DNA from: an uncultured Flavobacteriaceae bacterium
GTDB taxonomy: Bacteria; Bacteroidota; Bacteroidia; Flavobacteriales; Flavobacteriaceae
Length of the DNA: 64,000 nt
Assembly: GCA_938011315.1 (NCBI GenBank)
Contig: CALLUG010000001.1
Coordinates: forward strand, 47,796 to 111,795
Reading direction: 5' to 3'
Shown piece after piece: positions 25,799 through 34,268 of the stretch. Every line of letters begins with the position of its first letter. Within the stretch, counting starts at the first letter, position 1. Both the position numbers and the translations under genes were made by a program. The notes below the pieces were generated by a model. That model ran no database searches. It had not been told where the DNA came from and saw nothing but the letters and a program-made list of their open reading frames with translations.

Positions 25799-26767
25799 AT
25801 GAGCTACTTAGAAGCAACAAACGACCTATATAAAGAAGCCGCATTAACCCCAGATGTTGGCTTATGCTGTACAACAAATCCTATATGGGAGCTACCTGGG
25901 TTAAAAATCCCAAAAATAATGCAAGAAATGAATTACGGCTGCGGAAGCACAGTTCATGCAAGAGACTTAACTAACAACCCCAAAATGCTATATGTTGGCG
26001 TTGGTGGAGGAATGGAGTTACTTCAATTTGCATACTTTAACCGCCAAAAGCACGGTGTAGTAGGGGTAGATGTTGTAGATGAAATGTTAGAAGCTTCGAG
26101 AAAAAACTTTATAGAAGCAGAACAACAAAACGACTGGTTTAAAAGTGAATTTGTAGACCTTAAAAAAGGAGATGCCTTAAACCTTCCTGTAGACGATAAC
26201 AGTATTGATGTAGCAGCACAAAATTGCCTGTTTAATATCTTTAAAGCTGAAGATTTAAAAAAAGCTATCGCCGAGATGTATAGAGTATTAAAGCCTCATG
26301 GACGCTTAGTTATGAGCGATCCTACCTGTGAACAACCTATGAATGATGCGTTGCGTAATGACGACCGTTTACGAGCATTATGCCTAAGTGGAAGTTTACC
26401 CATAGCAGAATACGTAAAAGCATTAACAGACGCCGGCTTTGGTACCATCGAAATTAGAGCAAGAAAACCATACCGTATTCTAGACCCTAAAAACTACCCT
26501 ACAGAAGAATTAATTTACATCGAATCAATAGAAGTTGCCGCTATCAAAGACCCTATGCCAAAAGATGGCCCATGCGTGTTTACAGGTAAGGCAGCGATAT
26601 ACTATGGTGAAGACGATTATTTTGATGATAAGCTGGGGCATGTATTGCTTAAAAATCAACCCCTAGCCGTTTGCGATAAAACAGCAAAAGCTCTAAAAAA
26701 CCTTAACAGAAACGATATTTATTTTAGTGAATCGACCTACCATTACGATGGCGGTGGCTGTTGCTAA
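25799..26767 (+). CDS. arsM: Arsenite methyltransferase (arsenosugar type)
   Basis: SAM-dependent methyltransferase that turns As(III) into mono- and dimethylarsenicals. SAM-binding glycines are in YVGVGGGMELLQ, with an acidic post-I loop (VGVDVVDEML). Cys residues likely to hold arsenic include C23/C24 (GLCCTTNP), the YGCG Cys, the Cys in AAQNCLFNIF and that in DPTCEQP, with a terminal GGGCC. The C-terminal domain (about 200-322) is specific to the arsenosugar-cluster form. Last gene of the tight operon; a terminator follows. Confidence 0.93.
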   Translation: MSYLEATNDLYKEAALTPDVGLCCTTNPIWELPGLKIPKIMQEMNYGCGSTVHARDLTNNPKMLYVGVGGGMELLQFAYFNRQKHGVVGVDVVDEMLEASRKNFIEAEQQNDWFKSEFVDLKKGDALNLPVDDNSIDVAAQNCLFNIFKAEDLKKAIAEMYRVLKPHGRLVMSDPTCEQPMNDALRNDDRLRALCLSGSLPIAEYVKALTDAGFGTIEIRARKPYRILDPKNYPTEELIYIESIEVAAIKDPMPKDGPCVFTGKAAIYYGEDDYFDDKLGHVLLKNQPLAVCDKTAKALKNLNRNDIYFSESTYHYDGGGCC

Positions 26768-26790
26768 ACAAAAATAATGTATCCTTAATT

Positions 26791-26823
26791 AAAGCTTAGT
26801 ATAATGTATACTAAGCTTTTTTA
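26791..26823 (+). terminator. Terminator after arsM
   Basis: Stem AAAGCTTAGTATA/TATACTAAGCTTT with a short ATG loop, followed by T's. It ends the compact peroxidase-to-arsM operon and implies a separate promoter for the DUF547 gene. Confidence 0.85.
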
Positions 26824-26925
26824 TTGATTTAACCTACGTAAGGAAAACCCTAGCGTGTGGACTATAATTAAGATAATAAATTAGTAATACCAAAATATAA
26901 ACTAATAAAGCAATCATCTTAAATT

Positions 26926-27903
26926 ATGAAACAGACAAATGTATGTATTACAGCAAGTTTAGTGGTTATACTTTTATCCTGCTCTGCCTCAAAGCAAGTT
27001 GCAAAAACGACAACGCAACCCAAAGTAAATAAAGAGATTACAGAAATAAAAATTACAGAAACTAAAAAACCTATTGAAAACCCAGTACAAAACGTTGAGA
27101 TTTCAAAAGCTGCCGTGGATAGCATCAAAAAAGAGATTCCAAAAACAATTATAAAAGTAAAAGAGGTAGAAACAAAATTACCACAAGACACAGAAGATAC
27201 AACTCCTGTTCCTGTAAAAAAGAGTAAAGTTCCAGAACAACCTATTAAAGCAATACCCGTGTTTAGCCATACCACTTGGAACGATTTGATTCGTAAAAAT
27301 GTAGCTGCTAATGGCGATGTAAATTACAAAGGGTTTAAGGGTAATTGGAGTGTTTTAAGACGTTACATTAGCCAACTAGCACAACAATTACCAGAGGATA
27401 GCTGGAGTACAGAAGAAAAATTGGCTTACTGGATGAATGCTTATAATGCGCTAACTGTAGACTTAATTTTACGTAACTACCCAACCAAAAGTATTAAAGA
27501 TATAAAAGACCCTTGGGATCAGCGTTTATGGAAACTTGGTAAAAAATGGTATAATCTAAACGAAATAGAACATCAAATTCTTAGAAAACTCAATGACCCG
27601 CGTATTCATTTTGGAATTAATTGTGCTTCCTTTTCTTGCCCTCCATTACTAAATGAAGCTTTTACTGCTGAAAAAGTAAATGCTCAGTTAGATTTTTTAG
27701 CAAAACGATTTATTAACGACGGCCAAAGAAATAATATTACAGCAAACACTATTAAAATATCAAAAATATTTTCTTGGTTTTCAAAAGATTTTAAAAAAGA
27801 TGGTGATTTAATCTCCTTTTTAAATAAATATGCTGAGGTACAAATCTCTAATAAAGCCAAAAAAAGTTATGTAGATTACAATTGGGCTTTAAATGAGCAG
27901 TAA
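26926..27903 (+). CDS. DUF547 lipoprotein
   Basis: SPII signal ends at C19 (VVILLSC). A low-complexity Lys/Glu/Pro/Thr linker follows (about residues 20-105), then the DUF547 domain (about 110-325) with W-NDLIRKNVAANGDVNYKGF, LAYWMNAYNALTVDLIL, and HFGINCASFSCPPL, the conserved Cys/His region. DUF547 resembles transglutaminase/papain-like folds, but its activity is unknown to me. It lies between arsM and the TIGR04283 gene, so it may belong to the arsenosugar locus, although a terminator separates it from arsM. Confidence 0.85.
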   Translation: MKQTNVCITASLVVILLSCSASKQVAKTTTQPKVNKEITEIKITETKKPIENPVQNVEISKAAVDSIKKEIPKTIIKVKEVETKLPQDTEDTTPVPVKKSKVPEQPIKAIPVFSHTTWNDLIRKNVAANGDVNYKGFKGNWSVLRRYISQLAQQLPEDSWSTEEKLAYWMNAYNALTVDLILRNYPTKSIKDIKDPWDQRLWKLGKKWYNLNEIEHQILRKLNDPRIHFGINCASFSCPPLLNEAFTAEKVNAQLDFLAKRFINDGQRNNITANTIKISKIFSWFSKDFKKDGDLISFLNKYAEVQISNKAKKSYVDYNWALNEQ

Positions 27904-27971
27904 ATTCACTTTGTTTTTACTATGTTCGCATAAATAAAAAACACAGAATTACTTAGTGTCATTCTTAGTAT

Positions 27972-28685
27972 ATGAGGAATACCATTTCCATAATTATTCC
28001 AATAGTAAATGAAGCAAAGCTAATAGGAACATTACTAGAGTACCTAACACAGCACTCGCATATACACAACATTGCAGAAATTATTGTTGTTGATGGTGGT
28101 AGCAATGACGCTTCTAAAACTATTGTTGCAAATAAAATTAAAACTAGTAATAAGTATTCTATCAAGCTGCTAGAGTCCCAAAAAGGACGTGCAAAACAAA
28201 TGAACCTTGGTGCAAAAACAGCTACAGGCACAGTATTATATTTTTTACACGCCGACTCTTTCCCTCCAAGATTTTTTTGCGAGCATATTATTTCTGAAAT
28301 AAAAAAAGGAAATGATGCAGGTTGTTTTAAAATGAAATTTAATAGCAACCACTGGTGGTTAAAATTAGCAAGTTGGTTAACTCATTTTTCTTGGCGAGCT
28401 TGTCGAGGAGGGGACCAAAGTCAATTTATCACAAAATTGTTATTTAATGAATTAGGAGGGTTTAATGAACGTTTTGTAATTTACGAAGACAACGATTTAA
28501 TAAACAGACTTTACGCTATAAAAAAATTTGTGGTCATACAACATTGGCTAACAACCTCAGCAAGGCGTTATCATAAAAATGGTATTTGGAAATTACAGTA
28601 TCATTTTTTTATAATCTACATAAAAAAATGGCTTGGTGCTTCCGCAGAAACATTGTATAAATATTACATAAAGAATATTTCTTAA
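27972..28685 (+). CDS. TIGR04283-type arsenosugar biosynthesis glycosyltransferase
   Basis: Family 2 GT-A glycosyltransferase of 237 residues: IIIPIVNEAKLIGTLL at the N-terminus, VVDGGSNDASKT (nucleotide-binding), a DxD-like HAD in LYFLHADSFPP, and the acceptor region RACRGGDQSQFI with the late acidic IYEDNDLINRLY. Ser/Thr-rich, with no long TM segment. TIGR04283 proteins occur with arsS/arsM and are predicted to elaborate arsenosugars, possibly onto a glycerol or lipid acceptor. It follows the DUF547 gene by 68 bases. Confidence 0.88.
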   Translation: MRNTISIIIPIVNEAKLIGTLLEYLTQHSHIHNIAEIIVVDGGSNDASKTIVANKIKTSNKYSIKLLESQKGRAKQMNLGAKTATGTVLYFLHADSFPPRFFCEHIISEIKKGNDAGCFKMKFNSNHWWLKLASWLTHFSWRACRGGDQSQFITKLLFNELGGFNERFVIYEDNDLINRLYAIKKFVVIQHWLTTSARRYHKNGIWKLQYHFFIIYIKKWLGASAETLYKYYIKNIS

Positions 28686-28712
28686 TTCAAAAGAGGGCAT
28701 TGCGCTTTTGTT

Positions 28713-30008
28713 TTAAAAATATTGTCCAACCCCAAAAACAATACCATTGGTGGCGTCTCTTGTAATACCAACACCATAGTCTATTCTAAAGGTAGCATTA
28801 AATATCTTTTTATGAATAAAACGAATTCCAACCCCTGGATAAACACGTACATTTTGATTATCGCCAAAGTCACTAAAACCTCCTCCAGGGTTTCGCCAAG
28901 TACCAGCATCTACAAATCCATTGCTTTGTAGTATAATAGAATCGGTTTCATAAAAGGTGTGGCGGTACTCTGTATTTAGGAGTATAACTCCTGTTCCTCT
29001 ATCAATCGTATTTCCTACACCACGAACATTAAGGTTATTATCTACAGAAAAAGGCGCAAAAGGCGAATTAGGATTTGATGCTAAGCCTACTCGCAAACGG
29101 CTTGCCCAATTACCACGTTCGCCAAAGCGATTGAAATATAAAAAATCATTCCAAAAAATAAAAAAATTAGGCAGTGTATCGCCTTGATCTTGATTAGGGC
29201 TAACAGTTACATACTGTACATTTAATGTGCTTTTAAAGCCCTTAACGTATTGAAAATAATAATCTAAATTATCATACTCGTAAACCCCTTTATATAATAT
29301 TTTATCTAAATTGAAATCTTGAGGAATATTTGGGTCTGTAGCACCAAATAAAAACTGATAATCTTCATTAAAAAACGTAAAGCCTAATTCTATACGATGA
29401 TTAAAATTGAACGAATACAAACCCAAAATTTCATAAGAGGTGTTATTGTACCTATACTCTGAGCTTCCGTTGTTTAAAAACACAGGTTCTTGTGTGGTTA
29501 AATCTTGAAAGTTTAAAGCTATCCCAATTTTATTATTAAACACAAAAGGAGCTTTAAAATTTATACCATAAGAGTTAAAGATGTCTCGCTGATAAAACCC
29601 TCCAAAAGTAATATTACGACCTAGGCTATTAAAATCGTATAATCCTGTTCTAAAAGCGAATTCATCATCATTAGTGGTGTACAAGCTTAGCTGTGGGTTA
29701 ATAGTAAAACGTTCTTCTATATAAAAAAAAACATTGTATTTATTGTCGTGCGAATAAAATACTTGTGAGTAAGCGTGTGCCACTGCTGGAAGTCGCTTTA
29801 ATCTAATAATGTCTTCTTTTATTTTTGTGGAATCTAACTTTACTCCTGATTTTGTGTGACTTATTAAGCGTATAAAAGAGGTTTTTAATCTTTTGTTCCC
29901 CCTAATGTGGAGCTGTGTTACTTCAGGAGGATCCTCTGCACTTTTTTGCGCATTAATGTAACAAGTACCTATAATAAAAATTAAAAATATAAATACTTGT
30001 TTTAGCAT
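28713..30008 (-). CDS. BamA/TamA-family outer-membrane protein, copy 2
   Basis: Signal peptide (VFIFLIFIIGTCYINAQ), one POTRA-like domain (about residues 32-105, LHIRGNKRLKTSFIRLI) and an Omp85 barrel (about 115-431) ending GVGQYF with the usual terminal Phe. The barrel contains LNVRGVGN, corresponding to the VRGF motif of loop 6 in Omp85 proteins. Exactly 431 residues, as in its upstream neighbour, and collinear along the whole length, so the pair arose by tandem duplication. A single POTRA argues against this being the essential BamA. Probably insertion or secretion at the outer membrane; substrate unknown. Confidence 0.85.
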   Translation of the reverse strand: MLKQVFIFLIFIIGTCYINAQKSAEDPPEVTQLHIRGNKRLKTSFIRLISHTKSGVKLDSTKIKEDIIRLKRLPAVAHAYSQVFYSHDNKYNVFFYIEERFTINPQLSLYTTNDDEFAFRTGLYDFNSLGRNITFGGFYQRDIFNSYGINFKAPFVFNNKIGIALNFQDLTTQEPVFLNNGSSEYRYNNTSYEILGLYSFNFNHRIELGFTFFNEDYQFLFGATDPNIPQDFNLDKILYKGVYEYDNLDYYFQYVKGFKSTLNVQYVTVSPNQDQGDTLPNFFIFWNDFLYFNRFGERGNWASRLRVGLASNPNSPFAPFSVDNNLNVRGVGNTIDRGTGVILLNTEYRHTFYETDSIILQSNGFVDAGTWRNPGGGFSDFGDNQNVRVYPGVGIRFIHKKIFNATFRIDYGVGITRDATNGIVFGVGQYF

Positions 30009-30068
30009 TATGACCTAATATTTGACTAATAAAACCTTATGGAAATTGGCTAAGCTAGTGTGTTCAAA

Positions 30069-31364
30069 TTAAAAAAATTGTCCAATTCCAAAAACAAAAC
30101 CACTATCGGAATTATTTGCAGTGCCAAAACCATAATCTAGTCTAATTACAGCATTAAAAATGCGTTTATGAATAAAACGAATTCCAACACCTGGATTAAA
30201 ACGAATGGCGTTACCTTCAACAAGTTGATCAAAATCATTTCCTGGTGTTCGCCAAGTTCCGGCATCTATAAAAGTATTACTTTGTATAACGAACCAATCT
30301 TTTTCATATAGAGTATGTCTATATTCTGTGTTAATTACAACAGACGCTATGCCTCGATCTACGGTATTGCCAATTCCTCTTATATTAATTTGGTTATCTA
30401 AGGCAAAAGGCGCAAAAGGAGAATCTTCATTTGAGGTGTAAGATAAGCGAAGCCTGTTGGCTAAATTCCCTCGTTTCCCTATTTTTAAAAAATATTCTGT
30501 ATCATTTGTTCCTACAAATGCGTCTTCAATAAAGTTTCCCCCTCCAGAGTTGAAAGCGTATTGAAAATTGGTTTGATTTCTAAACCCTGAGATGTATTGG
30601 TAGTCAATATCTAGGTCATTAAATTCGTACTCGGCAGTAATACTAAAGTTTGTTGCTTCTAGATCATTTGGCAACCCCGAGTTGGGCTGATTGTCTTGTA
30701 TTTGATACTCTTGATCGCCAATTAAAAATCCAAACTCAGCTCTATTATGAAAATTAAATTCATAACTCAAAAATGCTTGAAACGTTTTATTTTGAAACCT
30801 GTAGTCTGTACCTTCCTCATCGTCATCGTTAACAAAAATGGGCTCAAAAGTAACATTGTCTTGATAGTTTACGCCAAAACCAAATTTGTTGGAAAACAAA
30901 AAAGGCGCCTCCCAAAATATGCCATACGAATCAAACACATCTCTGGAGTAGAATCCTCCTATAATTTGATTACGCCCTAAGAGGTTAAACTCAAAAGCTG
31001 ATATCCTAAAAGCAATATCTTCATCATTATTAGCTTGAGAAATGCGAAGCCCTGGTATAATGGTAAAATTTTCTACAATGGTATATTTTAGGGTATAATT
31101 GGTTGTTGTATTTTTTGTAATAAGGGAAGTTGCTTTTGCAATACCCGCCAACCTGTTAAGCCGTTCTACATCTGTAGCAATTTTTAAAGAATCGTAAGGA
31201 CTGCCTTCTTTTACTTTTATTAAACGCCTTAAAAAAGATTCTTTTGTGCGTTTTAATCCTTCTATTTCAATTTTTGTTATTGTTGCTGTCTCTTGTGCAT
31301 AACTATGAGTGTGATACGCTATTATGAGCAACAATAAGATTGTTTTTTTTACTTTAAAATACAT
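30069..31364 (-). CDS. BamA/TamA-family outer-membrane protein, copy 1
   Basis: Paralogue of the next gene: signal peptide (ILLLLIIAYHTHSYAQ), one POTRA-like domain (EIEGLKRTKESFLRRLI, about residues 32-100) and a barrel ending GIGQFF. The loop-6 motif is INIRGIGN. Barrel strands and the motif order RHTLYEKDWFVIQSNTFIDAGTWR (core FIDAGTWR) match the neighbour, with divergence mainly in extracellular loops. Gap to the second copy is 60 bases, probably one transcript. Promoter not identified. Confidence 0.85.
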   Translation of the reverse strand: MYFKVKKTILLLLIIAYHTHSYAQETATITKIEIEGLKRTKESFLRRLIKVKEGSPYDSLKIATDVERLNRLAGIAKATSLITKNTTTNYTLKYTIVENFTIIPGLRISQANNDEDIAFRISAFEFNLLGRNQIIGGFYSRDVFDSYGIFWEAPFLFSNKFGFGVNYQDNVTFEPIFVNDDDEEGTDYRFQNKTFQAFLSYEFNFHNRAEFGFLIGDQEYQIQDNQPNSGLPNDLEATNFSITAEYEFNDLDIDYQYISGFRNQTNFQYAFNSGGGNFIEDAFVGTNDTEYFLKIGKRGNLANRLRLSYTSNEDSPFAPFALDNQINIRGIGNTVDRGIASVVINTEYRHTLYEKDWFVIQSNTFIDAGTWRTPGNDFDQLVEGNAIRFNPGVGIRFIHKRIFNAVIRLDYGFGTANNSDSGFVFGIGQFF

Positions 31365-31506
31365 GTTTCCTACTGTGTTTAAATTGTTATACTACACTAC
31401 CATAGTGCTTAGCGGTTAAGATTGTTTTTTTGTAATATGTAAGACGTATTGGGTCCTTAAAAATTACGATAAGGCTTGTATATTAGTTATTAAAAAATCA
31501 CGAGGG

Positions 31507-32556
31507 TTATTGATTTTTTAGTCCATTCCATCCTTGTGCTTTAATAGGAATTTTAGTGTTTTCGCGAGTAATTAAATGTGCCCCTTCTTTAGCTTGTTTT
31601 ATGTAGCCAATAACTGTAAAGTTAGGGTTTGCTTTAATTTTGGGATAATCTTCTTGTCTTATTGTCATTAGCAATTCGTAATCCTCACCACCGTTTAATG
31701 CAATTGTTGTACTATCGATTTTAAATTCTTCGCAGGTAGAAATGACTTGGGGGTCTAAAGGAATTTTATTTTCATATAGGTCACAGCCTACCTCACTGTG
31801 CTTGCATAAATGTAAAACCTCGGACGATAGTCCGTCGCTTATGTCAATCATTGCTGTTGGTTTTACCTTTAAATCTTTTAGTAAACTAACAATATCTCTT
31901 CTTGCTTCAGGTTTTAATTGTCGCTCTATAATGTAGGTATAGGCATCTAGGTCTGGTTGGTTATTTGGGTTTACGTTAAATACTTGTTTTTCGCGTTCTA
32001 ACACCTGTAGCCCCATGTATGCTGCGCCTATATCTCCAGTAACTACCAGTAGGTCGTTTGGTTTTGCGCCGTTTCGGTATACGGTATCACTACGGTTTAT
32101 GTTTCCTATTGCTGTAATAGAAATTAATAGACCAGAGGTTGACGATGTTGTGTCGCCTCCAACAACATCAATATTATAAATTTTGGAAGCGGTTTCTATC
32201 CCTGCATACAGCTCTTCTAAAGCTTCTAAAGGAAAACGATTAGACACGGCTATAGACACTGTAATTTGTGATGCATTTGCATTCATTGCATACACGTCCG
32301 ATAAATTAACAACAACAGCTTTGTAACCTAAATGTTTTAAGGGCATATAGCTTAAATCGAAATGTATGCCTTCAACCAACAAATCTGTGCTAACAACAAC
32401 TTGTTTGTCTTTAAAATCTAAAACAGCAGCATCATCACCAATAGACTTAATCGTGGTTTTGTTTTTAATACTAAAGTTTTTAGTTAGGTGGTCTATTAAG
32501 CCAAATTCTCCTAGGTCACTTAATTGTGTTCGCTGTTCGTTTTTATCTTGTATCAT
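31507..32556 (-). CDS. thiL: Thiamine-monophosphate kinase
   Basis: Phosphorylates thiamine phosphate to the active cofactor thiamine pyrophosphate. PurM/SelD-type ATP-grasp-like fold with SIGDDAAVLD, STDLLVEGIHFD, VVNLSDVYAMNA, VVGGDTTSS, VTGDIGAAYMG, MIDISDGLSSE and LNGGEDYELL, all conserved metal and ATP contacts. Length 349 is normal. The ATG is 4 bases after a TATTTTTG box, predicting a leaderless mRNA. Monocistronic. Confidence 0.95.
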   Translation of the reverse strand: MIQDKNEQRTQLSDLGEFGLIDHLTKNFSIKNKTTIKSIGDDAAVLDFKDKQVVVSTDLLVEGIHFDLSYMPLKHLGYKAVVVNLSDVYAMNANASQITVSIAVSNRFPLEALEELYAGIETASKIYNIDVVGGDTTSSTSGLLISITAIGNINRSDTVYRNGAKPNDLLVVTGDIGAAYMGLQVLEREKQVFNVNPNNQPDLDAYTYIIERQLKPEARRDIVSLLKDLKVKPTAMIDISDGLSSEVLHLCKHSEVGCDLYENKIPLDPQVISTCEEFKIDSTTIALNGGEDYELLMTIRQEDYPKIKANPNFTVIGYIKQAKEGAHLITRENTKIPIKAQGWNGLKNQ

Positions 32557-32560
32557 TTTT

Positions 32561-32568
32561 CAAAAATA
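32561..32568 (-). promoter_or_regulatory. thiL -7 box, 4 bases from the ATG
   Basis: Minus-strand TATTTTTG followed by AAAA and the thiL ATG. Confidence 0.5.
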
Positions 32569-32645
32569 AGTTCTTTTTTTAAGATACAACTTCATTTAAT
32601 CGGTAGAACGTTATTTGTGCTTTTTGAAGTAGAGTGATTGTAATG

Positions 32646-33284
32646 CTAATGCAATGAATTAAATTCCATATGCCTAGCTTGGTTTATTAAATCGACAAGG
32701 GTAGTAACTTGTAGTTTTCGCATTAATCTTGTTTTGTAAGTGCTTACTGTTTTTTGATTAATGTTAAGTTTTAATGCGATATTTTTATTTCTATTGCCAC
32801 TACATAATAATTTTAAAACTTCTACTTCTCTGGCAGAAAGATTTTTATCTACTTTTAAATGCTGGGGCGATTGTTGATCAAAAATTGTTTGTGGAGCACG
32901 TTGTTTATTCCTGTAGCCATCTCTTTTGTGAACACTAATAATAGTATTTCTAATAGTTTGTGTATTGGCTGTTTTACTTAAATATCCGGAAGCTCCTGCT
33001 TTGATGATGCTAGGGGCGTAAATTTGTTTGGGATGATGGCTAAAAATAATAATTTTTATAGTAGAAAGTTTTTCTTTAAGAACTCGCAGAGCAGTAATTC
33101 CATTTAGTTCCGGTAAATCTATTTCGCACAATACAATATCAACTTGGTTTCTAGAGGTAAAATTAACTAATTCTGTTCCTGTTCTAACGCTACCAATGAC
33201 AGTGATATCGTCGTCAGAATCAAAAAACAAGTTTAAACCCGTACTAACAATGGGATGGTAATCTGCTACTAATACTTTAATCAT
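32646..33284 (-). CDS. NarL/LuxR-type response regulator with non-canonical receiver
   Basis: Receiver domain (about residues 1-118) plus C-terminal LuxR helix-turn-helix (about 145-205: LSAREVEVLKLLCSGNRNKNIA, core REVEVLKLLCSG, with INQKTVSTYKTRLMRKL). The acidic pair is reduced to D8-Y9 (VADYHP) and the phospho-acceptor position is Glu54 (VLCEIDLPELNG) in place of Asp. The Lys of GYLSKTA is kept. Normal phosphorylation is therefore unlikely, and Glu may hold it in an active-like state. No kinase gene is adjacent. Target genes unknown. Confidence 0.88.
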   Translation of the reverse strand: MIKVLVADYHPIVSTGLNLFFDSDDDITVIGSVRTGTELVNFTSRNQVDIVLCEIDLPELNGITALRVLKEKLSTIKIIIFSHHPKQIYAPSIIKAGASGYLSKTANTQTIRNTIISVHKRDGYRNKQRAPQTIFDQQSPQHLKVDKNLSAREVEVLKLLCSGNRNKNIALKLNINQKTVSTYKTRLMRKLQVTTLVDLINQARHMEFNSLH

Positions 33285-33384
33285 ATATATTTAACTTAAC
33301 CTCATAAAGTTTATATGGCATTAAGTATTTATTTTATTAAGACCTGTGGTTGGCTAATTTAATTAAAAAAATAATAAGTAATTG

Positions 33385-34173
33385 TTATTTTAAGTCTTTT
33401 GGTATTTTGCAAACAGGTATTGGGATCATTTTATGACGATTATTAGTATTAAAACGTTTAAAAATTTGAAAAACATCTTTTTTTCTTCCTTCAAAATCGT
33501 TCACAGTGGCACCCTTATCGTTTGCCTTCATAGCCCACTCTAATTCGTCGTAATTAGCACCTATTTGGTCTTCATCACTACGCGCATCACCAAACAAACC
33601 ATCGCTTGGGGCTGCCTCCAAAATAGAAGAAGGTACCCCTAAGTAGTTGCCAATAGCATACACTTCGGACTTCATTAAATCTGCAATAGGGCTTAAATCT
33701 ACACCGCCGTCTCCATATTTGGTATAAAACCCCACACCAAAATCTTCAACCTTATTACCTGTGCCAGCAACAAGCAATCCTTTTATACCTGCATAATAGT
33801 ATAATGTTGTCATTCTTAAACGTGCTCTTGTGTTGGCTAGTGCCATATCTGTGACACTTTGTTTTTGATGGCTAGTAACTTGATGCTTAAAACTTTCAAA
33901 AACAGGAGTTAAATCAACATGTATATCCTTAACATTAGGAAATTTATGCTTTAGTAATGTAATGTGCTCTTGTGCTCTTGTAACATGGCTTTTAGCTTGG
34001 TGAATTGGCATCTCAATACATAGCACATCAAAACCAGTATTTGCGCAAAGTAATGAGGTTACAGCAGAATCTATACCTCCAGAAACACCAATAACAAATC
34101 CATTTACATTTGCTTTTGTTGCATAATCCTTTAGCCAGTTTACAATGTAATTTATAACCTTTTCTGTTTTCAT
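33385..34173 (-). CDS. nadE: NH3-dependent NAD+ synthetase
   Basis: Final step of NAD synthesis: amidation of nicotinic acid adenine dinucleotide. PP-loop ATPase motif GVSGGIDSAV (residues 29-38), GTGNKVEDFGVGFYTKYGDGGVDLSPI (core GVGFYTKYGDGG) and the C-terminal HKMIPIPVCKI are characteristic. No glutaminase domain, so ammonia is the nitrogen source. Length 262 is typical for this form. A TATCTTTG box lies 21 bases before the ATG. Confidence 0.95.
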   Translation of the reverse strand: MKTEKVINYIVNWLKDYATKANVNGFVIGVSGGIDSAVTSLLCANTGFDVLCIEMPIHQAKSHVTRAQEHITLLKHKFPNVKDIHVDLTPVFESFKHQVTSHQKQSVTDMALANTRARLRMTTLYYYAGIKGLLVAGTGNKVEDFGVGFYTKYGDGGVDLSPIADLMKSEVYAIGNYLGVPSSILEAAPSDGLFGDARSDEDQIGANYDELEWAMKANDKGATVNDFEGRKKDVFQIFKRFNTNNRHKMIPIPVCKIPKDLK

Positions 34174-34194
34174 AAAGAAAATTCATTTGCTAAA

Positions 34195-34202
34195 CAAAGA
34201 TA
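34195..34202 (-). promoter_or_regulatory. nadE promoter -7 box
   Basis: Minus-strand TATCTTTG, matching TAnnTTTG, with a 21-base leader before the nadE ATG. Confidence 0.5.
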
Positions 34203-34268
34203 CAATGTAAATGAAAATTATACCACTATTACAGAAACAAAACGAGTAAAGTTCGTTTTTGATTTATG

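Noticed and set aside
26919..27275. 118-residue minus-strand ORF opposite the DUF547 gene
   Set aside because: It is antisense to the Lys/Glu/Thr-rich linker of an evident lipoprotein gene; its composition (Ser/Phe/Val-rich) is what the reverse complement of such a linker yields.
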